DNA of 64,000 nucleotides, from the NCBI RefSeq assembly GCF_000150275.1, contig NW_002060957.1, positions 699,825 to 763,824 of the forward strand, given 5' to 3'. Shown one piece after another: positions 53,470-64,000 of this stretch. Each line of letters opens with the position of its first letter. Position 1 is the first letter of the stretch. The translations under genes and the position numbers were made by a program. The notes beneath the pieces were generated by a model. That model ran no database searches, was not told the origin of the DNA, and saw only the letters and a list, made by a program, of their open reading frames with translations. This stretch comes from Trichoplax adhaerens. Its lineage: Eukaryota; Placozoa; Uniplacotomia; Trichoplacea; Trichoplacidae.

Positions 53470-54319
53470 ATTCTGATACTGAATCAACCTTTGATGCAGC
53501 GTGTGGACGGTAGGCGTGCGTCATCGCTAGGCTTCAAGTGGGCCCAACTTGACCGTCACAGTGATTCTCCACATTAGACGTTTGCTAGGGAGGGGGTAAG
53601 CAAAATCCCACTTTACCCATTTTATCCATTCGTCATGGTGGTTCCCATCTTTTCATACTACATCAACGATTGCGGTACTATATGCCTATATCCACGTTGT
53701 AGGCATGCATCGTGTAGGGCTAAATTACTGTATTACAGCGCGGCATGCCAGGCTGCCCTACATCGACCTCCCAAATCCAACTTCATGGTACTGTCTATGA
53801 TGTCATTGATAGGATAGAATGGACTTGATTGGATCGCTTTTTACTTTTTTTTATTTGCCTCCATGCTATCAAGCATTGTTCCTCAGCATGAGTACCGAAC
53901 AAGTGGTCATGGCGCAGTCACAACGACAGAAACGATAGCCCTGTCCTGATTTGCAATGAATCCAATCTTGGGCTGGCTCAATCCATTCAAAATCACTTTA
54001 TGATTGGCTAAAGTGAATATGGACCCAGTGGGTATTTCTCAATGACAAGAGCAGTGGATAGCGATCTCAATGTTAACTGATCTACTTTACATGTCTAATG
54101 TTTTGGTCATTCGACTATCCACACAGTCAATGACTATTATTATGAATAAACTAACAAGAATGATACTCTCTATCGGCCATGGAGCAGTAGTCCCAATCCA
54201 TCATTCATTGATTAGTCGTGTTTGTAATAGCTTGTAGACAGTGAAGCACAGTCAGTTCTATACTAGTACAGTACTTGTACAATGTCTACAATGGATAGTC
54301 ATGCTGGTAGCGACTAGGG

Positions 54320-54331
54320 GCCGGGCCCGGC
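54320..54331. repeat. Perfect 12-bp GC palindrome
   Basis: GCCGGGCCCGGC is self-complementary and entirely G+C, inside otherwise A+T-rich DNA. It could be a restriction-like or protein-binding site; no factor is assigned. Confidence 0.85.
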
Positions 54332-54365
54332 TGTACCTTTGCTGAGTCAGTGTCGAATTTTCATC

Positions 54366-54660
54366 AATACGATCGATAACGCTTCAAAAAGCGACACGAT
54401 TTTTGCTCGAGGTGTCCTTGAAATTTCTACCTTCAATACTGTCCATGCTATTTAAATTGGATGTCACCTTCAGGAATGGGTATGGAAGTAGCGATAACGC
54501 TTCAAAAAGCGACACGATTTTTGCTCGAGGTATCCTTGAAATTTCTACCTTCAGTACTATCCATGCTATTTAAATTGGATGTCACCTTAAGGAATGGGCA
54601 TCTAACTAGCGATAACGCTTCAAAAAGCGACACGATTTTTGCTCGAGGTGTTCATAAGTA
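54366..54660. repeat. 118-bp tandem repeat, about 2.4 copies
   Basis: CGATAACGCTTCAAAAAGCG occurs at 54374, 54492 and 54610, exactly 118 bp apart. Copies also share ACACGATTTTTGCTCGAGGT, CCTTGAAATTTCTACCTTCA and CATGCTATTTAAATTGGATG. Each unit contains a small inverted repeat CGCTT-CAAA-AAGCG. Very high identity implies recent duplication or homogenisation. Confidence 0.95.
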
Positions 54661-54734
54661 AATTGGCTGATTAGTCAGCATCATGTACAGTACCTTCAAA
54701 TTTGATATGGGTCAAGGGAGGGTTCTCTCTCAAT

Positions 54735-54762
54735 ACGTACAGTACAGTACAGTACAGTAGTC
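54735..54762. repeat. TACAG pentanucleotide microsatellite
   Basis: GTACAGTACAGTACAGTAC, a pure pentamer run within one of the TACAGTAC-rich islands upstream of DNAJC7. Confidence 0.85.
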
Positions 54763-55376
54763 TCTCCTCTCTACAAAAGACAGTACTGTACTGAACTTTG
54801 TTCTACTGTACCACAGACTGTAGTCTACAGTACAATCGATCTGTCCCTTCGATGTACGTCCGATGCTTGATTATGCCTAAAACAACAGGGTGGAGTCCAT
54901 CCCATATTGGTCAATGGAAAGCTTTCCTTGGCTCTCTCTATCAGGACGTAGTCCCTCCCTCCCAGTGCCAAGGGACTGACTCATCCAAGACTGTACGCGA
55001 CAGTACTGTACTGTCCTGTACTGTAGTTTGAAGGCATTTCGAAGGTCAACCGGATTGGTATGACTTGCGCGCGACATGCGCAGTGCCGCGCCACGTCCCA
55101 GTCCCGGTCGGGTCCCGGTACGTCGTAGTTGGTAACCATACCGACTGTACTGTCAATGTACTGTACACTGTACAGGTACAATGCACATGCAACACTGATA
55201 CTGTAGACAATATTGCATACACTACTGTATAAAACTTCCAATGTGAATGGAAACGTGTCATTGCCAGTCTTGCCTTTTTCCCAAAGAGGGCAACCTTGAT
55301 CTAGTCAAGATTCTTGCGGCCTTCCTTCATTTCTCCATTCCATTGGACGACCACAAAAGGAAAGAATCAAGTAATC

Positions 55377-58300
55377 ATGGAAAAAATGGATGTAGCTGTT
55401 GACGAGAACGGGGATAACTCTGCGTAAGTCATGTTATGTTACTTTGAGAAAGGAATGAGTTGTAAAGATTTGACTACAGTAGTCTTCAACAGTAAATACA
55501 GCCAACGCAAAGCATGACTACACTAGACTACGATATGCTCGCCCATATGACATCCAGTAAGAGCATGAAGAATCAATAGTTTAACCAACTGTCAAAATGG
55601 CAAATACTACTAATACAGTCATCCAATGGCTATTTCTATCGGCGTAATACAACGTTGCAGAATTCATTGAATGAGTGTATGCAGGATACAATCAACGTTA
55701 GGAGTACTTCCTTCTTCTCAACGCTGATGCAATGGTAGACGACGTTCTTGGTGACGTTGATCCAAAGGGAGACGAGTTGAGACCGGGTAGAATCAATCGC
55801 CGATCCTAGCAGCAAACGCATCGTACAAAATTCTCATCCATAATTGACATCTTCTAATAAGGTCGCTAACCAATACACTACTACCCGTTGATTTTGTTGC
55901 TGATGGAACACTTCAATCCAGTCTACTATAAACAAGCATTCTTTGCAATCCAGTCTTGGTTGAATGCATTTCAACCAGATAGATCATTGGCTAGTTGCCA
56001 CCTTCTCATCGACGTATCAAGTTTCCTGCCAACAACTACTCGACTCGACTGTAACTTGTAGAAATAGGACCACAATGAAGTAACATTACCATAATGGTCA
56101 AGAATCATACAATAGATTGGGTTCTACCACGGTATAGCCAATGCTGTGCAATCACCCTATAAAATCCAAACAATTTTCTCATATTATCCCATTCTATTTC
56201 ATCCAAATCAAAGTCTGAAACACAACGTAAAAATCTACGTATTAGATAGTCAATTCTTTCTCATACGACTTAGATCGTTCCTTTTAACTCAATCAATGTA
56301 TTCAGCTTGCAATAGTTAACTTACTGTCAGGATAAAATGTCCTAATTCCTTTTAGAAGCTTCTACAAGCTAGGCAATTATAGCAATAATAATCAGAATCA
56401 TAGACCACGTTAACTAGTGTTATACCTAGTGCAAAAAAGTGGCCTACAGCCAAATTTCCTATTCAATAAATAAATGATATCACTCCAAATACCTAATAAA
56501 GCAATTTTTAATACCCCCATCAAGGATACTCAATTACCACTATCAATCATCGTTTGCGTGTCCAGCCTGCAGTCACATTCTTCCGTACTTACAGTATACC
56601 ATAAACACAAAATAAACTTTAGACATCAATAATAATACGTTTTCTACATTTATTCACACCTGGATTAATTGCATTTTATGCCCCTTCAAGTACGCATTAG
56701 TCATTTCAAGGAACTTACCGTTAGCAATATGCTTCATCTTTATAATATTATAATTGATAGTGTGGCATGATACTTATGAGAATCAACAGATAGGTGTTCA
56801 TACCTGTACGTAACGAACTCATTATAACGATGAAACATCCACCCTCTCCTTAAAGATCATACCGATTTTTACGTCTATTCAAATAGTGACACTAATGCAG
56901 TCTGACAATTTTACTCATAAAAGGTAGCAATAGTCAAATAAAGTACACCATCAATTATAATGGAAATTCTATCTCTTAATCATTTACTCTTGCATGCTTA
57001 TCAATATATAGGCTAGCGGAAGAGAAAAAAACTCTAGGCAATGAAGCATATAAGAAAGGAGACTACAAAGAAGCTTGCAAGTTTTATACGGAAGCTATAG
57101 GTAAAATTCTAGATAATTTATTGAAATACTGATCCTTAATTTTATGTCTATTTCATAGAGGATTTTACATCTATAGTCTCTTTACTGTAAAATACGACTA
57201 GCATTATTAAATTTAAGATTGATTAAAGAACTTTACTCACAACTCTTGCACGACTAGTCTATCCATGATTATATATTTGGTGTTAAGACTAGGCAAAGCG
57301 ATTGATTTCGTATACATTGTACCTTGCTATGATGCACTCTCGTTCTTTCTCATAAAAACTCAAAATTATCTAACAACTTTATGATATCTTTACTCAAAAG
57401 AGTTGAAGTCAAACAATCCCAACTACCTCTGCAACCGGGCTGCCGCTTTAATGATGTTAAATCGTCACAATGAAGCTCTAAATGATGCAGTTAGAGCCAT
57501 TCAATTTGATGATAATTACGTTAAGGTTAGCCTGCTATTGTAATTAATCGACAACTACTCTACTGCCAAACTAATAAGGTTTGTTGCAAGTTAGTTGAAG
57601 TAATGATGCATATTGACCTCAAAGTAGAAAAGTGTCTTCAGATATTATTTGCTTGAAATTCTGTAAACATAAAGAACTTCTTAATGTATTATGAACAATA
57701 TCAATCATGTATTAATATCGGTAATTTCGTTAGGCATGCTTGTATTACGATTTTCAAAGTCTGATCAATTACTGATCTAATACTAACATATAGAAATCAT
57801 AATAGAATGATTCGCCATGCATTCTTTAAACTTCTACCGTCACCTAATACATGTACATCTTTTTTTGTCTTTTAGGGCCACTTACGTGTTGCTAAGTGCT
57901 ATATGAATTTAGGAAAATTCGATTTGGCCCTACAATCCTTTGCGAAAGTAAGGTCATTAGATCCAGCCAATAAGCAAGTCAAACATGAGGTAAGTTAATG
58001 TCCGATTGTGCATAATTTCCAAACGACTTATAGCTAGGAATAATGCTCATAGTACAAGTAGTTAAAAAGCGATATTCTTTACGGCAATTCATCAAACATG
58101 GATGTATTTTAACGGCGAACCTTAACATTTGTTCTATGATTAACTATATTATTCATTCATCGTTTAAGATTCAAAATGCCACATCACTCAAATTGTATTT
58201 CGAAAACGCTACAAAGCATATGGATAAAGAAGATTATCGACAGGTTTTGAATTTTAGTAATGTATTGCTACGGTTGATATTTCTCACTCCGTAAATTGAT

Positions 58301-60346
58301 ATTAATATGTTATGATCTAATTTATGTTATGTTAATTAAGTCCTCGAAATAGCTTAAGCTAATAGGACGAAACATTAAAATCTAAAAGCCTCTTGTTATA
58401 ACCAATATACTCATATAGGTCATATATTGGATCGATAAAGCGCTACAGATTTCACCCAGCTGCTTACAATTTAAATTTTTAAAAGTCGAAGCTTTGATTA
58501 AACGCGGGATCTTTAGCGAAGCCAGCTCTATTGTCAAGTCAGCATGAACTATTACATTGTCGATTTTATTAACAGCCATTGTTGAAATATGCATGAATAT
58601 TTTTCTATATCAATTTTTTTTTTTGCAATATTCAGTGACGTACTACGAATGAATGATATGAATGCAGATGCATTGTATCTTCGTGGACTATGTCTTTACT
58701 ATCAAGATTATGCAGAAAAAGCGAAGAACCATTTTATGCGCGTACTTAAAGCAGATCCAGATCATAAGCGATCTAAGGACTCGCTGAAGGTATACCCTTC
58801 TACACAATAGCCATGACTACGTTAGTAATAATAAGTCCTACATTGCATTTTCTGTTATTTATTTATTTGCGAATAATAATTCATCTAGTTAATAAAAAGA
58901 TTAATCAGTGCGAAGGAAGCTGGTAATGAAGCCTTTAAGAAAGGCAAGTATGAGGAAGCGTACAACAGCTACACGCAAGCATTAGAAATTGACCCTTATA
59001 ACAAGTATATAAATTCGAAATTATACTGTAACAGGGCCACCACACATGCTAAGGTATAATATTGACACAAAATTTATTTCTAATCTTTAACTAAAATTCG
59101 AATTTTTAGTAACATTTTTGTAACTACCTGCATGTATGATTTCATTAGCTCAATAGAGCAGAAGCAGCAATAGCCGATTGTTCGGAAGCAATCAAATTGG
59201 ACGATAGCTATGTCAAAGCATACTTACGCAGGGCTAAATGGTATGACGAATGATTACTTCATATTTTACCGCTATTTCGAATGGGTACATTTTACGATAC
59301 GGATAACACTCTTTTTCTTCAGTTATATGGATACTGAACAATACGAAGAAGCGGTTAGAGATTATGAAAAGGTACTCCAACTAGATACGTCTCAAGGTAA
59401 GTTAGGAAATGTAAGGACAACTACCTTAATACTTCGGATTGTAATGCTCGCTATTAGAAAATTGCAAGTTGTACCCTATACCAAATAATTAAGCCTATGG
59501 AATGTATATTTAATCTAATTACAGAACACAAGAGATTGGTAAAAGATGCGAAATTAGAATTAAAGAAATCTAAGAGAAAAAACTATTATAAAATTCTTAA
59601 TGTATCTAAAAATGCTACCGATGACGAAATTAAGAAAGCTTATCGTAAAGAGGCATTAAAGCATCATCCAGGTACTACCTACAGTTTTATCTGCCTCGAT
59701 GGTATCTCAATTTAAGCTATTGTAGTTAACAATTTTTTCTTCTAAATCTAAAGATCGTCATGCTAGTGCTACTGAAGAGGAGAGGAAAAAAGAAGAACTA
59801 TTATTTAAAGAGGTCAAAAAGATGAATTTAGATTAGTGGTTTTAACGTTATTAATATACTAACTGTGGTCGATTTATATTCAACAAGTAGGTAGGAGAAG
59901 CATATGCAGTTTTATCCGATAAACAGAAGCGCCATCGCTATGACTCAGGTCAAGACTTGGAAGATAGTTCATTTGGAGGTTTGTACTTTAATGATCGAAA
60001 TACTAAAGCTACATTAAAAGACATGTATTGTCTTTCAAATCGTTGATTCATAATTAACTCTTTAAAATTTTACAGCCGATATTAATCCTAATGACATTTT
60101 TCAAATGTTCTTTGGTGGCGGTGGTGGTGGTAATCCCTTTGGTGGAGGATCTCGATTTCGTAATAGTGGGGGTCATGATGATGGTACTTATTTATGATGA
60201 CATAGTATTACAGCCAACAATTATTATGATTTATTATTAACTTTTATTCAGTTTTAACTCAATTGATACAATTTACTATGACGCTGACACTTTTTTACTT
60301 TTTCATTTTACTAGGATATCCTGGCTTTACGTTTACTTTTGGTTAA
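55377..60346 (+). CDS. DNAJC7: DNAJC7 (TPR2) Hsp70/Hsp90 co-chaperone
   Basis: Cytosolic co-chaperone with TPR arrays and a C-terminal J domain that recycles clients between Hsp90 and Hsp70. Exons: 55377-55423, 57012-57100, 57401-57525, 57876-57989, 58169-58243, 58419-58537, 58636-58789, 58889-59053, 59149-59240, 59323-59396, 59525-59671, 59754-59812, 59891-59978, 60076-60183, 60315-60346; phases agree, 495 aa (human 494). Landmarks are [20 protein letters not shown] (first TPR), [65 protein letters not shown], then [19 protein letters not shown] opening the J domain. HPD is at about 399-401 and the end is Gly/Phe-rich ([14 protein letters not shown], then FTFTFG). The exon 11/12 intron splits the Asp codon of HPD. 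The donor after exon 12 (GTCAAA) is atypical. A candidate AATAAA poly-A signal is at 60432-60437. Intron 1 (1.6 kb) holds nothing recognised. Confidence 0.96.
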
Positions 60347-62212
60347 AATTATTCCTGTTCATTCTGTATTATTGAGTGCATTTATACTTTTATATTGATT
60401 ATAATAATACTCGTTAAGTTAATGTAAATGCAATAAATATCTATGCGATTTGTTGGATTGCTCTTCCGTACTAAATGTATTGATATCGTTGAAGATAGTA
60501 AGTGAGGCTTTTAACCGTACGATAATTGCTAATCAGTTATCTCTTGAATTAGTAATTTTTGAATCATACTGATATTATCGATAGCAGTAAAGTAAAGCAT
60601 TGTTTGAGATGTGAAGGAGGCGTTGATCACATTTGATTCACTGGTGTACCATAAGTATAGGCAACTACCAAAAGCCGAACAGGAACATCCTTCAATGTAA
60701 ATGCACAATTTTTGGAAAAAAGTTTGACCGTAATTGATGTACAATTTGTATCCCTAAATACAATATCCAGCTATGGAAAGCTAGAAATAAACTGTATTTT
60801 AAACTATTTACCTTTTATTCTAATTGATTAAATGCTAAGTTTATGTCCCTACGATACAATCGCATAGTACTTAAGTAGACGTGATCATATGCACCACCGT
60901 GCGCGTAGAAATTAATATTAGCAAGACGACCAGTAGAACTATCACGATTTACATTTATGCATGTTTTGATTACCCACGTTACGTCCATGTTCCGTGTGAA
61001 TATTGATCAATTACATCATGTCGTAATTCAAAACGATTCGAGATTATTGGGGCAATACGATAATATCTCAAGTACTTTTATCAAATATCAACAGTCTTTT
61101 AAACCTAATAACACAGTTCTAACTATTAGAAAAGCAGGGATAGAACTGGTAACAGCATAATAATTATAGTTAATCAATATAATAACCCACTTAAATATCT
61201 ACCATACGCTGATTCATACATTTAAATAAAGTCCTGCACTCGATAAAGAAATGCTTATTAGAAGTTTTCCGTAAGAGATTATGGTTAAATTTCATTGCTT
61301 AATTAAACAGTTTATTTCGACATCATATATAAATGAAATAGTTTGCTTTATCAAGTTATATATGAATTTTCTCTTTAAGACAACACTACTGCCTGGCAAT
61401 GACAACTAATTTACCATAATAATAAAAATAGTTGTTTAAAGGTTCATTAAATTTATCGCACATATCATTTAAGTATTAGTAACTCCGTCGTAGTTCATTT
61501 AACTGTCAAACTATTTGTTTCTTCACAGATACGTTAATATCTTAGAATGGTGAATGTTGTCCGCATGAAAGGAAACTAAGAACGGAAAGTAGCTATGTTA
61601 TAGCTCTAAACTAAAATATAACGTAGTACCTAAGGTGATATTGTCAATGTCTCCTGTGATAATGATCAAGGTTTATTTCTTTACTCAATACGCCTGTACA
61701 GTTGAATTAGGGTTATTTCTTCATAAATTATATATCAGTCAAATTTATATTAGAAACCACAACTATTTACGATGAATCACTATACATAGTCTTGCATAAT
61801 TTCACCCATGATCGATTGCATCACGAATTACATAAAAAAAATCTTCAATTTTTAGAATTAGCTAGCAGTTATTGTTGTTAAAGCATGCCGCTATCGTACT
61901 GATTCTATCCCAGTATCTATAGTCGAGCTTTCTGAAGAGTGTACATTATACTCCGCACGATTTCCAAATGCTGGTGTGTGACTAAATTAGTACGTAGGCA
62001 GTTTTATTCCTAGATTTGCTGCATATGCCCTATAAGTTACATGATCCTTTAATTTATATGACATGATATGAACACGTTGCACACCATCAGTAAATTTCAA
62101 AACTCTTAAATTAATGACCCAATTACAAATAGATAGTTTTATTTTTTTTTTTTCAAGTGATTCTTAGACCTAATTATAATGAAATATGGCCACTTATATA
62201 CTGTCCCATTTT
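60347..62212. other. DNAJC7 3' flank, no gene supported
   Basis: A+T-rich region with the DNAJC7 3' UTR and poly-A signal near its left end. The ORF at 60957-61160 has no recognisable motif or splice context. Confidence 0.45.
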
Positions 62213-62511
62213 ATGCGGCATATAATAAATAATCAGAGAGATCGCCCACGTACGATATTAATGGACATAAATCAAGCTGATAAAACAGAAATATTTGGCA
62301 AGCTCTGGTAAGCTGATTCAATAATAATCTATTTTCAGAGGTACTTTTTTGGTTTAGATTATTCGTCACAAATTGAACGAGAAAACCTCAATCTTGCTTA
62401 TTTTCGAAAATATTTTATTAGTAGCCAGGTAATGCATGTAAAAATTTGACATTAAATTCGAAGAATAAAACACTTTTCAAGTTTAAACTATAGTTGTAGC
62501 CAGAAGAATAG
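62213..62511 (+). CDS. Possible small three-exon gene, about 62 aa, unrecognised
   Basis: An exon-like series with consensus splice signals: 62213-62307 (ATG start, ends at GTAAGC), 62341-62428 (after a TTTTCAGAG acceptor, ends at GTAATG), 62500-62511 (after TTGTAG, ending with a stop). Phases agree. The product begins MRHIINNQRDRPRTILMD, passes through KTEIFGKLWYFFGLDY and ERENLNLAYFRKYF, and ends SSQPEE. No family is recognised. The first intron would be only 33 bp, below the size expected for animal splicing, which is the main doubt. Alternatively these are internal exons of a larger unseen gene or chance. Confidence 0.3.
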
Positions 62512-62629
62512 GTAGTAGATGAGTAAAAAACGTACTCTACGCCGGACATCAATGAAATCCTAACTATCGCTACATAAGCCTAGTATCAAAACTGTGCAGA
62601 AAATAGTTGCTCATTGAGTAAGTAAAGAG

Positions 62630-62960
62630 GAATATACCTGTGATAGCATTAATTTTACTAATATAGTAAATGTTAAGCTATTCCTTTACTTAATATCAGC
62701 TAAATGCTAAAATTGCTACTAAGATATATAATAGCTCGGAATTATGCCACATCAATTCTTTCTTTGGTTACGTTCTAACTTTGCAGGCAGTGGTTGCTTA
62801 TTGATTGAATAGAGTAGAATTTACTTACTACGGCGTTGATTTTATAACGATAGTAAAGGTAAGACGTTACTCTATCTAATATCAGCTAATTACTACGATT
62901 GCTACAAGATATGTAATAGTATAGCATTACTCCATATTAATTCTTCCTTCAGCTACGTTA
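62630..62960. repeat. Diverged ~186-bp duplication including the 3' end of the membrane-protein gene
   Basis: The stretch from about 62630 (GAATATACCTGTGATAGCAT, then ATATCAGCTAAATGCTA at 62693) resembles 62820-62960 (ATATCAGCTAATTACTA at 62879), including a shared TTAATTCTTCCTTC- or TCAATTCTTTCTTT-like block and TACGTT. The right copy covers the last coding bases of the minus-strand membrane protein; the left copy is a decayed partial copy of that 3' end. Confidence 0.7.
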
Positions 62961-63996
62961 TTGAGATCCTGGCTGCTAGTTACAGCTGCTTTTATACTAA
63001 AACCGGCAAGTACAATCGCACTTAGTGTGGTAATAGTAGTGAATGCGTAAATGAATCCGTAATATGTCGTAATAAGACTAGTCTGATAATTCTGGTCAGC
63101 CAAAAATTCATAAACACTCATTGCCATCGCCCAAAAACTACCAGCGCTATTGAAAACATTGAGCACAAAGTATGCATATTTCTACATTTTAAAACGAGAA
63201 CAAAGATAGTTCAGAGTTTGAGAATGGATTCTTTTAAACAAATGTAATCAATGCAATGCCCCACTTACTGCTAGTTCGTTGCTAGTAGATTGGATATCGA
63301 TTCCGTATCTAGCTCCTACATAAGCCTACAGAAATGTTATTAATAATTAAATTATGATCAAGGTGTCAGGCAGTCCATGCAATTTATCAAACTAAAATGA
63401 TTTTCAATCGCATGATGTATTGCAATCAGTCATCACTATCATTATAAATTTACCATGACTGAAACAATTAAAACAGGAAACCCATATGTGGGATAATTCA
63501 TGACTGCGATATTAAAGATTCCAATCCCACTGACTATGACAGCAGTGCTCAGCATGCCGGCACTAGTAGTGTCAGTAATAGGTGTATTCCTATAAGTTGG
63601 TGTTTTATTTCTGACATCATCGGCAGCTATCATAGTGATTAATGAGATAGTAAATCCAAGGATAGTAAAGATTGCTTGAGATAGAGTTAAAGCCGTAAAA
63701 TCGCCTCTTCGCCAGCCCGAATTTATTAGATTGCCAGTGAAGAAAACAAGAAGACGAACGATAGAAACAACAGAAGCGGCACCAATTCCGGCGGTATAAG
63801 TGGTAAAAATCTTATGCCATATGTTCTAAAGCAATAAATGAAGCCTTTAATTTTCGAAAGGAGAGTAAAATACACCTTTTTAACTGCTGCCTTTCAACTA
63901 TCGAATAGAAAGGTAACTTTAAAATAAAATTAAGCTCACCAAATTACGAACACGTTTTTTTTCAGTAATGATACCTAGGATTCCAGTAGCAAAAAG
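62927..63996 (-). CDS. Multi-pass membrane protein, 3' part (gene continues beyond the window)
   Basis: Four exons in transcript order: 63940-63996, 63454-63825, 63269-63325, 62927-63181; all phase 0, giving 246 residues plus stop. About six to seven hydrophobic segments are visible: LFATGILGII, then TYTAGIGAASVVSIVRLLVFF, ALTLSQAIFTILGFTISLI, MLSTAVIVSGIGIFNIAV, YGFPVLIVSVM, YFVLNVFNSAGSFWAMAMSV, and YGFIYAFTTITTLSAIVLAG. A basic loop (TEKKRVRNLN) and a hydrophilic loop (DDVRNKTPTYRNTPITD) lie between segments. The C-terminal tail is short and polar. This looks like the C-terminal half of a polytopic transporter or receptor-like protein. I do not recognise the family. The 5' end is off the window. 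Confidence 0.8.
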
Positions 63997-64000
63997 CTAA

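Larger units (their letters stand above)
52721..55376. promoter_or_regulatory. Divergent intergenic region between cyclin Y and DNAJC7
   Basis: A 2.66-kb region separates the two start codons, so it should contain both promoters. It is markedly less A+T rich than the window average. It holds TACAGTAC/TACTGTAC clusters (53036-53092, 53283-53400, 54735-54835, 54995-55030, 55143-55225), a C14 tract, the 118-bp tandem repeat (54366-54660), a GC palindrome (54320-54331) and a CpG-bearing segment near 55066-55135 (GCGCGCGAC, CCGCGCCACG). No TATA box can be assigned with confidence. Short ORFs here are judged accidental. Confidence 0.6.

Noticed and set aside
53213-55261. Overlapping short ORFs on both strands between cyclin Y and DNAJC7
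   Set aside because: They are made of TACAGTAC words, C tracts and the 118-bp repeat, and several frames are open at once.
50500-56000. Less A+T-rich block as microbial contamination or horizontal transfer
   Set aside because: Cyclin Y exons 1-2 and DNAJC7 exon 1 lie inside this block with normal splice sites, so it belongs to the host chromosome.

Overview
This window is eukaryotic nuclear DNA from an animal. It is strongly A+T rich and intron-dense: short exons, mostly GT..AG introns, and gene structures whose spliced products align with human proteins over nearly full length. The gene set (ciliary ODAD4/TTC25, Integrator subunit INTS3, cyclin Y, RIT-type Ras GTPase, DNAJC7, UBE2E, USP37) is typical of Metazoa. 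Compact genes, small introns and A+T bias suggest an early-branching animal such as a placozoan (Trichoplax-like). That placement is inference.

Layout. 1-900: tandem array of ~200-bp units. 1568-7531 (+): USP37-like deubiquitinase with 18 reconstructed exons. 9537-9889 and ~9965-10795: a 176-bp tandem duplication followed by a ~76-bp minisatellite. 12599-15181 (+): UBE2E-type ubiquitin-conjugating enzyme, 6 exons. 16115-16726: two more tandem duplications. 17152-21820 (+): ODAD4/TTC25-like outer dynein arm docking protein, 12 exons. 24075-25079 (+): an intronless orphan gene. 29360-32399 (+): RIT-like small GTPase, 4 exons. 34879-42469 (-): complete INTS3 with 30 exons (about 1,020 aa). 45466-52720 (-): complete cyclin Y with 11 exons (about 329 aa). 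55377-60346 (+): DNAJC7 with 15 exons (about 495 aa), divergent from cyclin Y. 62213-62511 (+): a possible tiny gene. 62927-63996 (-): the 3' part of a multi-pass membrane protein that runs off the right edge.

The genes do not form a pathway. They are independent housekeeping or signalling genes: two in the ubiquitin system, one ciliary, one snRNA/mRNA-processing, one cell-cycle/Wnt-linked cyclin, one co-chaperone and one Ras-family GTPase. The exon models were built by hand. Reading phases match at every junction of the seven main genes, which is strong internal support, but no transcript or database search was available.

The unexplained material is mainly repeat structure, clusters of short palindromic TACAGTAC-like words near several gene 5' ends, one unrecognised 334-aa protein, and a Cys-rich ORF inside the RIT-like intron. 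I found no convincing novel multi-gene system.
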